64,000 nucleotides of DNA from Sipunculus nudus (GCA_026874595.1 CM049317.1:30610901-30674900), one strand, 5' to 3'; shown: positions 34,662-47,415, counted from the stretch's first letter. The notes: a model not told the origin generated them from the sequence alone. A program made the numbers and translations.

Positions 34662-36050
34662 CAAGCATATTACTGTATTTAATTAGGATTTAATGGTATA
34701 CCAGAAATTAGATAAGTATTTAGCAATTATTTATACCTTTATAATCTGATATTTAAAATCCATTGTTAAAAATGTAGCTTGTATAAAGGTTTGGAAGACC
34801 AAGTCAAGTATTGTTTTCCACAAGCCACAGTACAAAAGGATGCAGTGAGTGGACCAGATATAATCTTAATGGACTACTGCTTTAGCAGGAAAAGTCTGAA
34901 ATTTGAAAGCAGTTGATCAAATACTGCAGCTTTTCCCTATGTTTTAGAAGAAAATGTCATATGAAAAACTGTTAACATCAGGAAGGTTTATACTGCCTAG
35001 ATCCTGTGTCCACCCAGGGCTTTTCATGGAACTTAACTTTTCAGCTAGCTGACTGCAGGTCAATCAGCCAAACAGCCTACAGTAACCACCACAATGACCC
35101 CCCCCCCCCACCTCTGTTTCTCATATTGCAGATTTATAATGATTTATTAAATTAAATAATTATTTGATAAAACATTAGAATCTAACTCAACTGATTGACA
35201 CATTTTAAGGTTTAATAATGGCATTAAGACCCCTAGTCAAAAACAATCCTTTTTTATGGCTATAATTAAATCAAGTTTTATGCGAGCTATATTTTGTGTA
35301 TACAGCTGTAAATTTTAATATGTTCAGTCTAATATTTTAAAGACATGAGAGTTGGTACTTCAAGACATGATTAAAATTTTGTTGAATGACATTATGTTAT
35401 TTCTTGAATTTTTAATTACGTTGATGCTCTAATTTTTTTTCTTAAAGCTTGTTGGCATAACATAAGTACATTCAATCAGGAATACTAGGCAAACTTGCCT
35501 GGAATTTAATTTTTAGCTCATTTAGCCATGTGTAAACTGTTTATAAATTATTAATTACATTTACACATTTTTAGTGTATAAAATACAAGGGCCATCACCT
35601 TTTTTTCCCTATTGTATGATTGAATGGGCACAATGTTCATATATTACAGTGTACAATATATAATTATCAGATTTAGTTTATGCTCTTTGAAACTGTAAAA
35701 TTTTATTTTTCTACAGCATTTACTTCAGTAAATAAATAATACGTGTATTTTTATACTACAGCTCATCGCCACTTGCTTCCTTATTATATATTGGACAAGG
35801 TTTCATATTTCCCAGTGGGGATATTAAACACATATTGCTGTCATATAATAAAATTACTGATAGTTTTACCAATCTTTGATCATAAGAGGGTCTTGCATCT
35901 TTGACGTAGTCTAAAGTAGAAACAAAATACATTGGTCCTATACATTATGTTTGTTTGACGCACAATATGTTATATTATAATAAAGGGGCCCAATCACCTA
36001 TATCTGACGTTATAAAGTAAAGGAAAAACCTTGAAGCTGTTATAAAAATA
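33630..36050 (+). repeat. Large dispersed duplication, copy 1
   Basis: Collinear with 60461-63766: 'tatgcagta...gtaaatcccaccat', 'tgccattgattcctatgcac', 'tgtagcttgtataaagg', 'ccacagtacaaa.ggatgca', 'cccctagtca.aaacaatcc' and 'cttgcttccttattatatat' occur in the same order in both. Copy 1 lacks the 1-kb insertion seen in copy 2. Confidence 0.8.
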
Positions 36051-36386
36051 GTCCATGGTATCACCGCTCACGTGTTTTTATGTATTGGGGCCCGGCAAAA
36101 TAATCAAAACGAATTCAACAAGGGCATCTGGCAGCAAGTCAGATAAGCCAGAGCTTTGCAAATGGCTTTTGCAACAAGTAACCTTTCTACCTCGCACATA
36201 TGCAATATACCATCTTGGTTCACATGTTTTTCCCGTTTGTCAACATTGCTTTTGATAAACAAATTAACACTTCCTCCACGAAGGCCTTCTAAGGACTTTC
36301 AATAACCAAAATTACCGGTACATTATTAATATATACACAGAGGAAATCACATAAATTCTTTGCATAAGTTAGGTGAATGGGCACCT
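35984..36386 (+). mobile_element. 403-bp copy of the TTAA MITE family
   Basis: The ends AGGGGCCCAATCACC and GGTGAATGGGCACCT match the 461-bp elements. The flanking tetramers are ATAA and TTAG, one base off TTAA on each side. It is internally shorter and clearly diverged, so it is an old copy. It lies inside the large duplicated block. Confidence 0.75.
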
Positions 36387-36798
36387 TTAGTATAAATCAG
36401 TGCGTAAACATGTTGCACCTTTATAAGTTATTGACCCATATCAAAGCTCTTTTTTTTTCTCGCCCGCATTTCTAGCATATGTTCTTTGCACGTCTCGAGT
36501 TTGTCTTCTTACCAATTTACATTTATATGCACTGTCTAGCACCGAAATCAACATTGAATAAAACTAGCGGATTCCGGATAATTTAAGGGCTATTTTGTCG
36601 AAAATGGTTAAGAGAAAATATTTTTCTGTTTATGTTTTCTCTTCCTTTAATTATGAAAAAAGAGCTGCTGTAAGAGCACTCTGAGAATGATATACAAAAG
36701 TATCACATGTGACAAAGGAACATGTAACGAGATACAAGGGCACAAAGTAATAGCATCAAAATTGCGTGCCATGAACACTTACGTGGTCACATACACAA

Positions 36799-36800
<2 letters not shown>

Positions 36801-36840
<40 letters not shown>
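36801..36840. repeat. (TA)n microsatellite
   Basis: An uninterrupted TA run of about 40 bp, followed by a shorter one. Confidence 0.95.
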
Positions 36841-36845
<5 letters not shown>

Positions 36846-36999
36846 TATATATAAAATGATGTTCCTTAATGCTGTCAGAAGGATGATATATCCATTATAT
36901 ATGATCGGGATATTAACATATCATAAATTTGATCCGTTTGACCTAGAAACTACTTCTGACAAAAATCCATTAAAGTCTTGTCCAAATCTCTTTGGAAAC

Positions 37000-37002
<3 letters not shown>

Positions 37003-37078
<76 letters not shown>
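37003..37078. repeat. Compound (TA)n(GA)n microsatellite
   Basis: About 38 bp of TA pass directly into about 38 bp of GA. They interrupt a degenerate modular repeat: 'catccattaaagtcttgtcc' before it recurs at about 39005. ORFs here are repeat artefacts. Confidence 0.95.
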
Positions 37079-37081
<3 letters not shown>

Positions 37082-37089
37082 TTTTTGCT

Positions 37090-37380
37090 GATTGAACTCA
37101 TCTGAGCTATAACTTCCGTCTGATTGTCCCTTAACAGGGCACAAATCGTAACCGCTGGACCTAGAAACATATGACTGAAGACCCTGAGATGTCAATCAAT
37201 TCAACCCACGTTATCCGAGCTTTGGAGCTCGAAATTAACCCCCCCCCGAATAATTAAAAAATATACAAAAGGTTCTGTATCTGAATAACAAATGCATTGA
37301 TTAATATGATTCTTTCCATGCGTATTGATCATGTAGTGTTTCATCAGTTCCTAGAGACTGGTGGCGCCAACAGTATTTTT
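37090..37380 (+). repeat. Single diverged unit of the 338-bp type
   Basis: It follows the array A monomer order: 'cagggcacaaatcgtaac', 'ctggacctagaaac', 'aattaaccccccccc' and 'actggtggcgccaacagtat'. It is the only copy of that monomer outside the intron array that I noticed. Confidence 0.7.
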
Positions 37381-38114
37381 TAGCCCTCAGCTCTTAGGCT
37401 GATGGGCTATTGTCGTCACCCAAGCTGTCCGTCCGTCCGTCCGTCCGGCGTCCGTTAACTTTTACCTTGTGAGCGGGATATCTTGAAAAGGATTCGCCGT
37501 CAGAATTTCATTTCCTCGGTAAAGATGTATATCGACAAAATCTCGGTCAAGATCGAAGATGGGTGACCTTGACCTATTTTTCTACATTTAAGAGCTGATT
37601 ATAGAAAAACACTTAGATGCTTATTACTCAGGAACCATCAGGTGGATTTTCACAAAACTTACTGTGATTATTGGGACTGATAGTCTGTACCTGCTACACA
37701 CGTTTGGTGGCACCATCTACAATTTCTGATTTTTAATGAATTTTTATCGGATTTTTCAACTTTTGGCTTGTGAGCGGGATATCTCTAAAAGTATTCACAA
37801 TAGGAATTTTATTTCTTTGGTGAAGATGTTTATCGACAAAATCTCGGTCAAGTTCGAAGATGGGTGACCTTGACCTACTTTTCAAGGTCACTGAGCTTAT
37901 AATAGAATAAAACTTAGAAGCTTATTTTTCAGGAAGCATTTGGTGGATTGTTATGAATCATGGTACATACCTCTCCATTTTAAATTTATAACTGAGACAT
38001 GTACAGATATACATCCATTTGAGAACAGATATTTAGTACTTTTTACTGTTACCACCTCTAAACACTGTTGTTTTGGCTGAGGGCTTTTGTCAGCTTCTGC
38101 TGATATTCTAGTCT
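37381..38114 (+). mobile_element. Second modular family (CCCTCAGC / TCCG / two internal units)
   Basis: Head 'agccctcagctcttaggctg' 'atgggctattg', then TCCG repeats at about 37424-37446, then two roughly 300-bp units each with 'cttgtgagcgggatatct', 'gacaaaatctcggtcaag' and 'gaagatgggtgaccttgacc'. The tail is 'ttttggctgagggcttttgt' 'cagcttctgctgatattcta'. Head and tail share AGCCCTCAGC in inverted orientation. The layout parallels the AGCTCAGCTGAC family but the sequence differs. It sits inside a degenerate array-type repeat. Confidence 0.65.
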
Positions 38115-39235
38115 AATTTTTACACATGTTTCTTTTCCATTTTTTGTGAACTTCAAATGAAGCTGTATAGCTGTTAATAGGACACAAACCGCAACCTTTA
38201 GACCTAGAAATTTCTAATCGTACATCCTGGGAGGTCTAAAGCAAATCTCCTTTAAAACCCGCTATTTGTTCATGATGACATATTTCTAAGGACTCCGCGA
38301 GTCAGACGGGGCACAGATTGTGTCCTTTTGGCCATTTTGAATCTTTTATCACTTGACTTTCAGGGAAGTCCCAGGTATATCTCCTTACAAACCTGAAATG
38401 AAGTCATGGTGATCTATATTTCGCAAACTATGGGCCAAAAAACATGATTTTAAGCACCCTGAAAGTCAAAAGAGCACATGTTGTACCCGCAGGTCCAAGA
38501 ATTTTTTAACACAACATCCAGGGAGGTCCTGGTGAAATCTGCATGAAAACCTGAAATTATGGTCATAGTGGCATATTCTGTGAGCTACTGGCCAAAAACA
38601 GGATTTTGAGCACCGAGACAGTCAGACACAGACTTAACTGTTTGACTTAGAATCTGCTAGCTTTACATCCATATAGACCCTTGAAAAATCTCAATGTACA
38701 TCTGAAATTAGGCCACCTCCACCTCTGCATATATAGTTATGGGACCTGTTAATAGGCTGTTATTGCACCCCCAGAATAATTACAAATTTGATGCATAGCT
38801 CAGTATCTGAATAACTAATGCATTTATATCTACGATTCTTTCCATGTATATTGATTATGGAGAGTTTCATCAGTTCCTGATGGCGCACTTTTATTTTTTT
38901 TAAAATTTCCTCTTTTTTTCTCTCTATTTTTGTTATGTTCAAGCAGTCGGGATGTTTACAGGCCGCCAATTGTATCTGGTAGACCTAGAAACTTCTAATA
39001 TTATATCCATTAAAGTCTTGTCCAAATCTCTTTGGAAACGTGAAATTACATGATTTTGAGCACTAAGACAGTCAGACACGGTATACATTGTAACCATTAG
39101 ACACAGAATCTTCTGACCTAACATCCAAGGAAGTTCTGCCCAAATCTCCTTTGAAAATTGTCACCAGGTCATGGTGACCTATATTCTGCAAGCGACTGGC
39201 CAAAATATGATTATGAGCCCTGCTACCCGGACTCG
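38115..39235 (+). repeat. Degenerate repeats like 11270-11660
   Basis: Recurring 'gacctagaaa(c/t)ttctaa', 'tccaaatctc(c/t)tttgaaa', 'catgattttgagcac' and 'gacagtcagacac' phrases at roughly 130-170 bp spacing. These are the same phrases as the third module of the giant intronic element. Confidence 0.6.
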
Positions 39236-39319
39236 GAGACAATTCAGTATTACACGCTTCATCTCATATTTTATCCTAGTGTTTACCATGGCCGGTAAAT
39301 AATTCACCTGCTAGCCGTA

Positions 39320-39515
39320 TGTAGCTGGGTCATACCACGGAGACGCACTCGTCTGTGAGTGAAACACGGCCGTTTGGCAAGGCCCTCCAATTAAACCTAC
39401 TGAGCGCTCACCCTTGGAGGGGGTCGACCATGCAAATCTCACCCCCTCGGCTGATATTCAAACTCACGATCTCTCGGAGTCCTTTACTCTGCCCCATTAC
39501 ACTGCACTATATACA
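39320..39515 (-). mobile_element. tRNA-derived SINE-like element
   Basis: Read on the minus strand, 'tgcagtgtaatggggcag' resembles an A box and 'gatcgtgagtttgaatatc' a B box, at tRNA-like spacing, followed by a less AT-rich body ('gtcgaccccctccaaggg', 'gccttgccaaacggccgtg'). This is the structure of a polymerase III tRNA-derived SINE. No tRNA fold closes, so it is not a functional tRNA. Family not named. Confidence 0.5.
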
Positions 39516-39710
39516 TGTATATGAGATTTATTTGTATTGAATTGTCAGTGTTGTTTTTCTTCATCGTTATATATATAATATGTACGAGATTTTAGTTCAT
39601 GTTTTTGATGGCTCTTCATATCTTGTGCAAGGTCAATTCTCCATTTGCTTTATATATAATTGTTCAAATTGTCTTACTTATTTACTGAGCTAATTTTATA
39701 TGAGAGTTCT

Positions 39711-39955
39711 AGCTCAGCTGACTTAAAGTCATCAGAACTATGCGAGGCTCCTTTGTCCGTCCATTGACAAAGAACGTTTTGAAATCGTTGGTCCTACGAA
39801 TCCGAAATTCAACATACAATTAGATGATCCTAGGTTCTCCGACCAACCTAAAACTAGGTCACTGCGACTTCATTCTAGTAAGAAATTAAGGACAAAACCT
39901 CTACACAACAACCTATTGTTACACTTCAAGGCTGCCTAATACTAAGGAATGTTAG
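39711..39955 (+). mobile_element. Head fragment of the modular element
   Basis: Head agctcagctgacttaaagtc, a reduced 'tttgtccgtccattg', then 'gaaatcgttggtcctacgaa' and 'cactgcgacttcattct'. It stops near 39955. Confidence 0.65.
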
Positions 39956-40149
39956 ATCTGAATTATCCTATATACAACAAAATTCAAATTTCAAATATAT
40001 ACGATATATTCAGTATGTGGAAGTATTCTGTGGTGCGAAGCAGATGCACTGTTGCAGTAAAACTACCGTATCACTCTGGATGTCATGTTGTTCGAATTTC
40101 CCTACCAAAATTCTGCAGTTTGGCAGCACATTTTAAGCCCTTTTTCGGC

Positions 40150-40640
40150 AGATAGCCAGAGCAGCCTTTCCAGCAAATCTGCTGCAGGTATTCAGCACAG
40201 TTACAGCATATGCTGTATATGTGCTCCAAGACCTATGGATTATATGCTGAAATTCTGCTCCACATTTACCATGTATATAATCTTATATTACGCAGCGTTC
40301 TCAGCACAAAATGAGCGGTTCCAATTATTTAAATTAGTGCTCCAATTTAGCAGGCCTATTTGCATATCAGAAGTAGATTCGGAGCAGTTCTTCAGCAGAA
40401 CCTTAGCAGTATGCTCTCCTGGGGCAAAAATATGTGCTCTGCTGGAGCAGTGCTCTCCCGGAGCAGAACTGTGTGCTTTGCTGGAGCAGTGCTCTCCTGG
40501 AGCAGTGCTCTTCTAGAGCAGAACTGTGTGCTCTGCTGAAGTAGTGCTCTGCTGGAGCAAAGCTGTCCTGGAGCAGTGCTCTCATGGAGCAGCCCTTTTG
40601 CTCCACTGAAGCAGTGCTGTCATTGAGCAGACCCGTGTTA
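40150..40640. repeat. Palindromic GGAGCAG/CTGCTC minisatellite
   Basis: From about 40380 the phrase 'ggagcagtgctct(c/g)c' recurs every 20-35 bp with alternating 'agaactgtgtgctctgctg'. The unit contains inverted halves (GGAGCA / TGCTCC), so it can fold on itself, and ORFs rich in C, S, A, L and E appear on both strands. Looser CAGCA/TGCTG-type sequence extends upstream to about 40150. Not coding in my reading. Confidence 0.75.
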
Positions 40641-43600
40641 ATATATGTTCACATCACATTGCGCTCTCCTTCTTCTTATTAGTGTATTTTGTTTTAGGGC
40701 CAACTCCGCAGCATTCTCTTTTTCACCAATTTCAGAAAAAATGAAAAACACATTATAAGCTTATTCTTTTCCTTGCTCCTGGATAGGTGAGGATCCACAT
40801 CATGACATTTTACATTCTCCCAGCCAGGTGTTCCACTGTCGGGCATAATACAAAAGTCTGTAAAGAAAAAAAAATTAAAACAGCAGTTCAAACTATTAGT
40901 CTGCGATCATGTAAATTCATGAGGTCCTTGACAGACATATGTCATGCACACAGCGTTTTGAGGATGCTTTAAATACTGATTATATTGTTAGAAATTGTAT
41001 AAATCGTATGCCATAATCATTGGTAAAAACCATTATATGTGAGAAATATCTGATTTCGAAAATGGGAGTAGTCGGTATTGCACACAAAAGTTTTGTTTAA
41101 ACAGGATATTACTTTCCTTCTTGTTTGTAGGGTGGATACAAATTAGGAAAAAAAATTGCCTTAATGGCCAGAATTACATTTTGCTCTAAAGAAAATTTGT
41201 GCCTTCAAACTCATGAGATAGAGCATAAAAAAGCATGACTGCAAATTTAAATGTCCGGCCCTAAGCCTAAGCCAGGTTTTTAATGCCCTGTTAACAGAAA
41301 TGAAGCCTTGTTATTTAACTGGCAGATTGTAAAATTCAGATCAGACTTTTGATCAAGCCTTGAAGTTGAATAATGTTTGGAACTCCTCTCATAGTATTTG
41401 GCTGCATAAATACAATGTATATTCAATGTTGTGGAAAGGAAATCATGAGAACGTTTTTACTCTCTCTCTCTATCAATGTCGATGAATTAAGATGAAGCCT
41501 ATTAAAAATTAGCCCGCTAACATCAGCAACAGCAGCATGTGCCTCAGCTAATGTTGAGAGATAAGAAAAACAGCCTCAGGGAACCTAGCATACCTTAGAG
41601 ACCTTGTAAAAAATGTTTAAATAGACCTGTTAAGACTTAAATGATTTCGCTCACTTCACTTTAGGATATACCATCAAGGATATATTTACTGCCTAGAATA
41701 CACGAATGTTTAGATTTCTAAACGATTTATTGTCTTGCGTAAATTATGATATTCATACCGTAGTAAAGACTGATTTCTCGGATGGCTGTATATGATTGCC
41801 AGAGAAAACAATGAACTAACAACTGAGAAACAATGAAATCTCATGCTGTTACGACAGTTTGTGACGATATAAAGTGGTCCGACAAGTTCCCGATCCGCCG
41901 TGCATGACATGTTTCTGAAGATTTTTTGTTGGCATTTAATCAAAAATCGATATGACAATATCACAAATTATGCCAATCTAACCAACACATGAAAGTCAAT
42001 AGTTATAAGTTAGGCAATTACTAGTTCAGTCAAATGCAGTGAAAGGTTCAAAACAAAATCTTTTTGACATTTCCTATTATAAAACAACAACAACTATCAG
42101 TTTATTGTGACTTAAATTTTTTAAAATATGTTTTGAATATCGATAAACAGTTTCCAATTATGCAAGAAGCTTTGCTCATATATAAGAAACCTTCCTCCTA
42201 AATCATAAATGAAAAGGCAGATATATGTTTCTAATAATAATATGATTACTTACCATGTTCCTTCAAACAGAGTTGCACCTAAGGAAATTACGGAAGGATC
42301 CTTTAGCTTTTTTTAACACCAGAAGAGCAGCAGTGAACAAGAAGATAAACTAATAATATCCTCTGTCTTTTAAGGTTAAAATGCATGATTGGTATGCCAT
42401 TTATTTTTTATCAATCAAAAACTGGTTTATGAAACTTTATCATAAACAAAATTTAGATTTCTCACCTATTTATTAGATTTTTCCTTGGATAATTAAAATG
42501 TTTTGTCTCCTTCGAACTAACAAACTGGAAAACTATTACATTGAACATTCATGGTGTTAAGGTAACACCATCGTCTGCATTCATTTTGCACTCTTGTGTC
42601 AATACAATGCCAATAATTCGTTCTATTTGCATGCATTCTCATAAATATGTCATTTTAAAAATGATAAAATTATCTAGCTGATGAAGTATAATTTGTTTTT
42701 GTTTCCCATTAATGACGTTCGATGTTTGAATTTAAATAAAAACTAAATTTTATGTACAAAACGGGTTATTCCCCGTCCATCTTAGCAGTAAGTATCATTT
42801 CAGAATTCTCATGTAAAAATACATAAAACTATCTGAAGGCAATTGTTTGTTGACTGACTTATCACAGACGCATCACGTATCATGTTTAAATGCAATTTTA
42901 ATGTTTTGCTACTATAAGAATTATTTTTTCACTTTTCAGTTATCCAGTATGATTTTGATAATTAATCCTATATACCCCTCTAACACTCTCTCGATTCACT
43001 GCAAGCAAAACATGTATGAATAGACAAACTGAGTTCGTCGTCATACAATTCAGGAACGTCAACCTCTTACCCATGGCGTTTAATGTCACAAAAGCATCCT
43101 GACCTGTCTCTTTTCAAAATCTTGTTTTGTATTGAAGAATTGCTACGCTCTGTTGCCCATTCGTAATTTTTTTGGCGGAGGCACATGATGATGTGACGTA
43201 AACTTACTTGTAAATTAGAGTGGTCCAATGTTGTTTGAATCGAAGTGGGCATTATAGTTTTTTTTTCTCTCCAGGTGTCTATATATAGTTAGAACCACTG
43301 CTGCAATTGTCACATTTACAAATAAAATCAGGTAGCTAGATTGAGTTCAAGGGCAAAGGCAGTCTCATTTCCCAGCCAATACAAAATCATATTGATAGAT
43401 ACTTGACCGTGTAGTCGGTAACAGGCATGATTATCGTTTCTGTTAACTCATTAATTAGTTTTGTTAGGCCAAGGCAAAAATATCATAGATCAGTCTGTGC
43501 AAATCGGTCTGCTTTTACTTTGACTATAAGTTGTTCATTGGCTACACATCTATCAGTCACGGAAGGGTATGGCTGGGTCTGCCCTATCACTACAGACTGC

Positions 43601-44983
43601 CACTGTTAGTACACTGCCTCCTCAAACGGGTATTATTTTGGTAATTAATTTATTAAATTTATGTTGAAAATTCATAATGTCACCGGAGTCACCTTTCCAC
43701 AAGTATATTAGAAAGTAAATGACGTAATAGTACCCCAAAGATAATTTTAGGGTTTATAGACGGTGGTGATACCTCGCGTTATTAACGTTATCAACAGTCA
43801 CGTTCAATGCCAAGGTCAAAAAGGGCTTAATAGAACCAACAAGCATGAAGCTGTTGTCTGATTGATGTGCATCGTTATACTTGGACTGGTACCCTACAAC
43901 TGTGAGAAAAATGCACACACTCAGCATCTGAACAGATTCCGATCACCCGAAACTCCATGAATCTTAGCCGAACACATTACATTTCAGTTACTCTAAACTA
44001 CACTGAATATGAATATGAAAATAGAACTAGAAATGATCGCTATAGGTTTTGCCCGGTCCAGTATTACCAGCTACTTCAACTATAAATGCGCTGTAGATTA
44101 ACTGGTTCCCAGCGTGCTAAAATCTGGCTTAAATCTGTGAGAAAATGCAAGGAAAAATTTTGACCGAGCATTTTAGGAATGCCTGACTGAATAGCGGTGC
44201 TTGGACCTTGGTCCTTTGACCAAAGGCAGTGTAAAAGCAAACTGAATTATGAGACGTGCTAGAATTGATTAGGTGGAGTTAGTTCTGACTGCTATCGTTT
44301 TTACTTAAATGTTATTTTGAAAAAGCAGGATTTCCTGATGGCTAGGTTAATAGTGGAATATGAACTGAACAAACTCGTTTGCCTAAAAATAATGGTATTT
44401 AATCTTAAATTAATATATCTTGCACCGAAGTTAAAAAAGAAGTTATTTCCTAGATTGATATAAATATAACTCGCTTTCACGAAGATTATGTAACGATTAT
44501 TGTATGTATATATGGCTTATATAAAAATGGTCTAGCTGTGATCCATTCTGTATAAAACGACACCAAGGCTTAATTGTAGAAGACGCTAGTATGTTTCAAA
44601 GAGCATGATTTACCATTTAGATCTGTATGAAACAGGATGGATCCAACAACAAGCAATTTCCTTAATTAAACTAACTTAGATAACAAAGTATATAATTTAT
44701 TACACCTTTGTCAAGTTCAGAATTAACATAATCAGCCTTCAACCAATTATGATTGAGCCAAGATACCAGTCCTATATTTGGAAATCTAAATTAACCTTTC
44801 ATAAATTCATGATCTGTTCAGTTACGATTTTGTATTGTGTGAAATTTGGCCTAGATTCATACTTATTTTTCTAAAAGTGTTCCATAGTTTATTTATACGT
44901 GTTTTATCTTCAAAAATATTGATCATTTCTAAAGCAGGTATCCTTTCTAGAACATCGTAAAACAGAATATCCTGAGATGGTCA
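40641..44983. other. Long unique AT-rich intergenic or intronic stretch
   Basis: I found no recognisable exon, RNA gene or transposon end here. Short ORFs at 41710-41964 and 43067-43252 (minus) and 43427-43609 (plus) have no recognisable content. Confidence 0.5.
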
Positions 44984-45210
44984 CAGGGTTGACCAAATGC
45001 CGGCAAATTCTCATAAATTCCATGCCGGTGGTAAATGCCGGGTAATTCTACTTTGTGCCGGAAAATACCGACACTTGCAGGTAGACACATATTGAATTTC
45101 ATCACAACAGATCACATTAAATTTTTTTGGTCTTGAATTTCACTCATTAAGTCTAGTATTTTCATTAGTAGACTCTTCCTTATAAGGTTGTATTTCTAGA
45201 ATTGATGAAG

Positions 45211-45270
<60 letters not shown>

Positions 45271-46821
45271 ATATGTTATGGATTTATGGGCAAGGGAAGG
45301 GTTGTGTTTTACAGGTTGTTTCCTTTAGGGTTGTTTTGGCAAGAAAGTTTATGATTCGGGGTTACATGTTTATAAAAAAATAAATGTGTTTCTAAGCCGA
45401 CAAATATGCTTTTCGTGTTTAGATAGGCAGTCCATGAAACACAATGCATCAAAGTAAGAGTGATTTCCTCTGTAATGTCAGGAGATCTACTCATGGAGTA
45501 TAGACTGGAGTGCTTCCCTTACCCATCCATAGCATGCAGCGGTTTCTGTGCATGATCCAAACTATACGAACCCAGGTGGAATGTGGGTAACAGATTACAT
45601 AGATTCTAGTTTACATAAATGGAAATTTCCTGCTTGTCCAATTGTATCAATTTTTTAAATACATATGACTTCCAATCCATATAGTTTTCTACTAGGTCAA
45701 AAAGCATATGTGAGCAGATAATGTTGTAATGACTCTGTTCTGGTTCAGTGACTGCCTTGGATGTGCCTATTGTCAGGACAAGCCTGTCCCAGCAGATGTG
45801 CAAGCGACAACCAGTGGTGCTAGTTACAGAAGAGTAATTCAATGGACAATACAGGTTTTAGCCAACTAAGCTACCTAGACTTATTTGGTCGTTGATGATG
45901 GGCATGGATAAACAGAAGCACATAACTTCTCTTTCAAGCATAGTTCTGCTGCTTTAAGGAAAACAGCAATGATCAAACCCATCATAACCATGATAATTGC
46001 CTAATTTGTTTGCAATGACAATTTGAAATACAGTAGTGTGACGGAATGGTGACAAAAATTGGAGTTGTAAACTCTTACTGACTAGAGAAGAGACTAATAA
46101 TTACTTGTATTATAGAGATTTTAAATTGTCTAGCAGCAATTTCTGCTGAAACGCTATATTCTTTCATTTAAATATAAACAAGGAAGCTCTATCAAAAGAC
46201 AGTAATTAAAGTATTCAAGTACAATACTTAAACATACAAACATTCTCTTGCACCCAAGATTTGTATACACTGGAATCAGCTACCAGAAGAACTTCTCGTC
46301 AGTAAAACCGATGAAAAGGTTGAAGCATCACTAACAGCCTGTCATGACTAAGTCAAAACAATGTACATGTACACCACCTACCCTGGATAATTATTGCTAG
46401 GCCGAGAAAAACCTTCCAATACAAACAGATAAATATAAAAATTATAACCTTCAAGTACAGAACATTTATATACTCATTTAAATATATATGAGCCGCGAGA
46501 AATATATTGTCCCTTAATTTGTTATTTCTGCTAAACTTTATTAAAAAAAAAAAATTCAACACAATGATGCAATATCAATATAAGTTTGTACTGTTATAAT
46601 TCTCTAGGTCTGTTGTTGCAGATTAATACCTTCTTATTTGTATTGAGCAGTTCTTACCACATTGTGGGTCTTTGTGACAGCAATAAAACATGGAATATAT
46701 GGCATTTCTTTATAGTTACCATTTAATTGCAACTTATTTGCTAGAATGGGTATTGTTCATGCCGGCATTTGCCAGAAATTGCCAGTGACATATACTGGCC
46801 TGGCATTTACCGCCAACCCTG
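44984..46821. mobile_element. hAT-like element with CAGGGTTG termini (~1.84 kb)
   Basis: The left end CAGGGTTGACCAAATGCCGG is mirrored by the right end, which reads CAGGGTTGGCGGTAAATGCC on the other strand. Further related 'ggtaaatgcc' and 'gccggcaaat' blocks follow inside. CAGGGTTGG ends are common in hAT-type elements. I see no clear 8-bp target duplication and no transposase; two minus-strand ORFs (45309-45494, 45606-45842) are unrecognised. A (TA)n tract lies at 45211-45266. Confidence 0.5.
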
Positions 46822-47353
46822 TTTGTCAACAAATGTAAAATATGATTTCGACATTTGTTTACCTGCTATGGGTCTGTCACTTTATACGGCTTCACCACTA
46901 GTCCTTTACATGCCCTGTGGATGTAGGGGTTGTTTCCTTTTACCATCACCCGTGTGCTTAACACAAATATAACATAAAAAAACGCTATAAGTGATCGGGT
47001 GTGAAGAATCACCAGTTTTGTCTGTCTACATGCTTTGTTTATGAATTCTTTGTTCCATTCCATATTAAAATTATACACAAAAATAGTTGTTATATGTTCT
47101 CCTGACTCAAGCAGAGTTGAAGAGAATTATTGTTGGTACATGCTTGGTCACTCTGAATCAGATATTTCAAGATCAAGCATCATGTGAAAAACTGTTATTT
47201 AACATTTATATTCTACTGTTAAGATTGTGATTAACTGAACAGGTATTATAATCTTTCTTTCTATTAGGAAGTCAAATATACACATTTAATATTTATTAGT
47301 TTGTTATTGTAAAGACATCTCGAAAAAATAATAAAAATTTAGTTATCCTACAG
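46822..47353. other. Unique sequence, no feature seen
   Basis: AT-rich. Overlapping ORFs on both strands near 46866-47078 are unrecognised. Confidence 0.45.
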
Positions 47354-47415
47354 TTGGGGCACCGGGGATTGTATTAACAGATGATCTTGATATATACAAC
47401 AGCCATGTTACTCAG
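47354..47415 (+). other. Possible isolated 62-nt exon
   Basis: A TTATCCTACAG acceptor is followed by an open frame G-A-P-G-I-V-L-T-D-D-L-D-I-Y-N-S-H-V-T-Q and a donor CAG|GTATTG. The composition is protein-like, but I know no match and no partner exon was placed. Confidence 0.25.

Noticed and set aside
39320-39515. Functional tRNA gene
   Set aside because: Box A- and B-like motifs are present, but I could not form a cloverleaf with acceptor and anticodon stems.
40085-40606. 143-codon ORF on the plus strand and 67-codon ORF on the minus strand
   Set aside because: Both run through the GGAGCAG minisatellite, and the residues follow the repeat unit. There is no domain or splice context.
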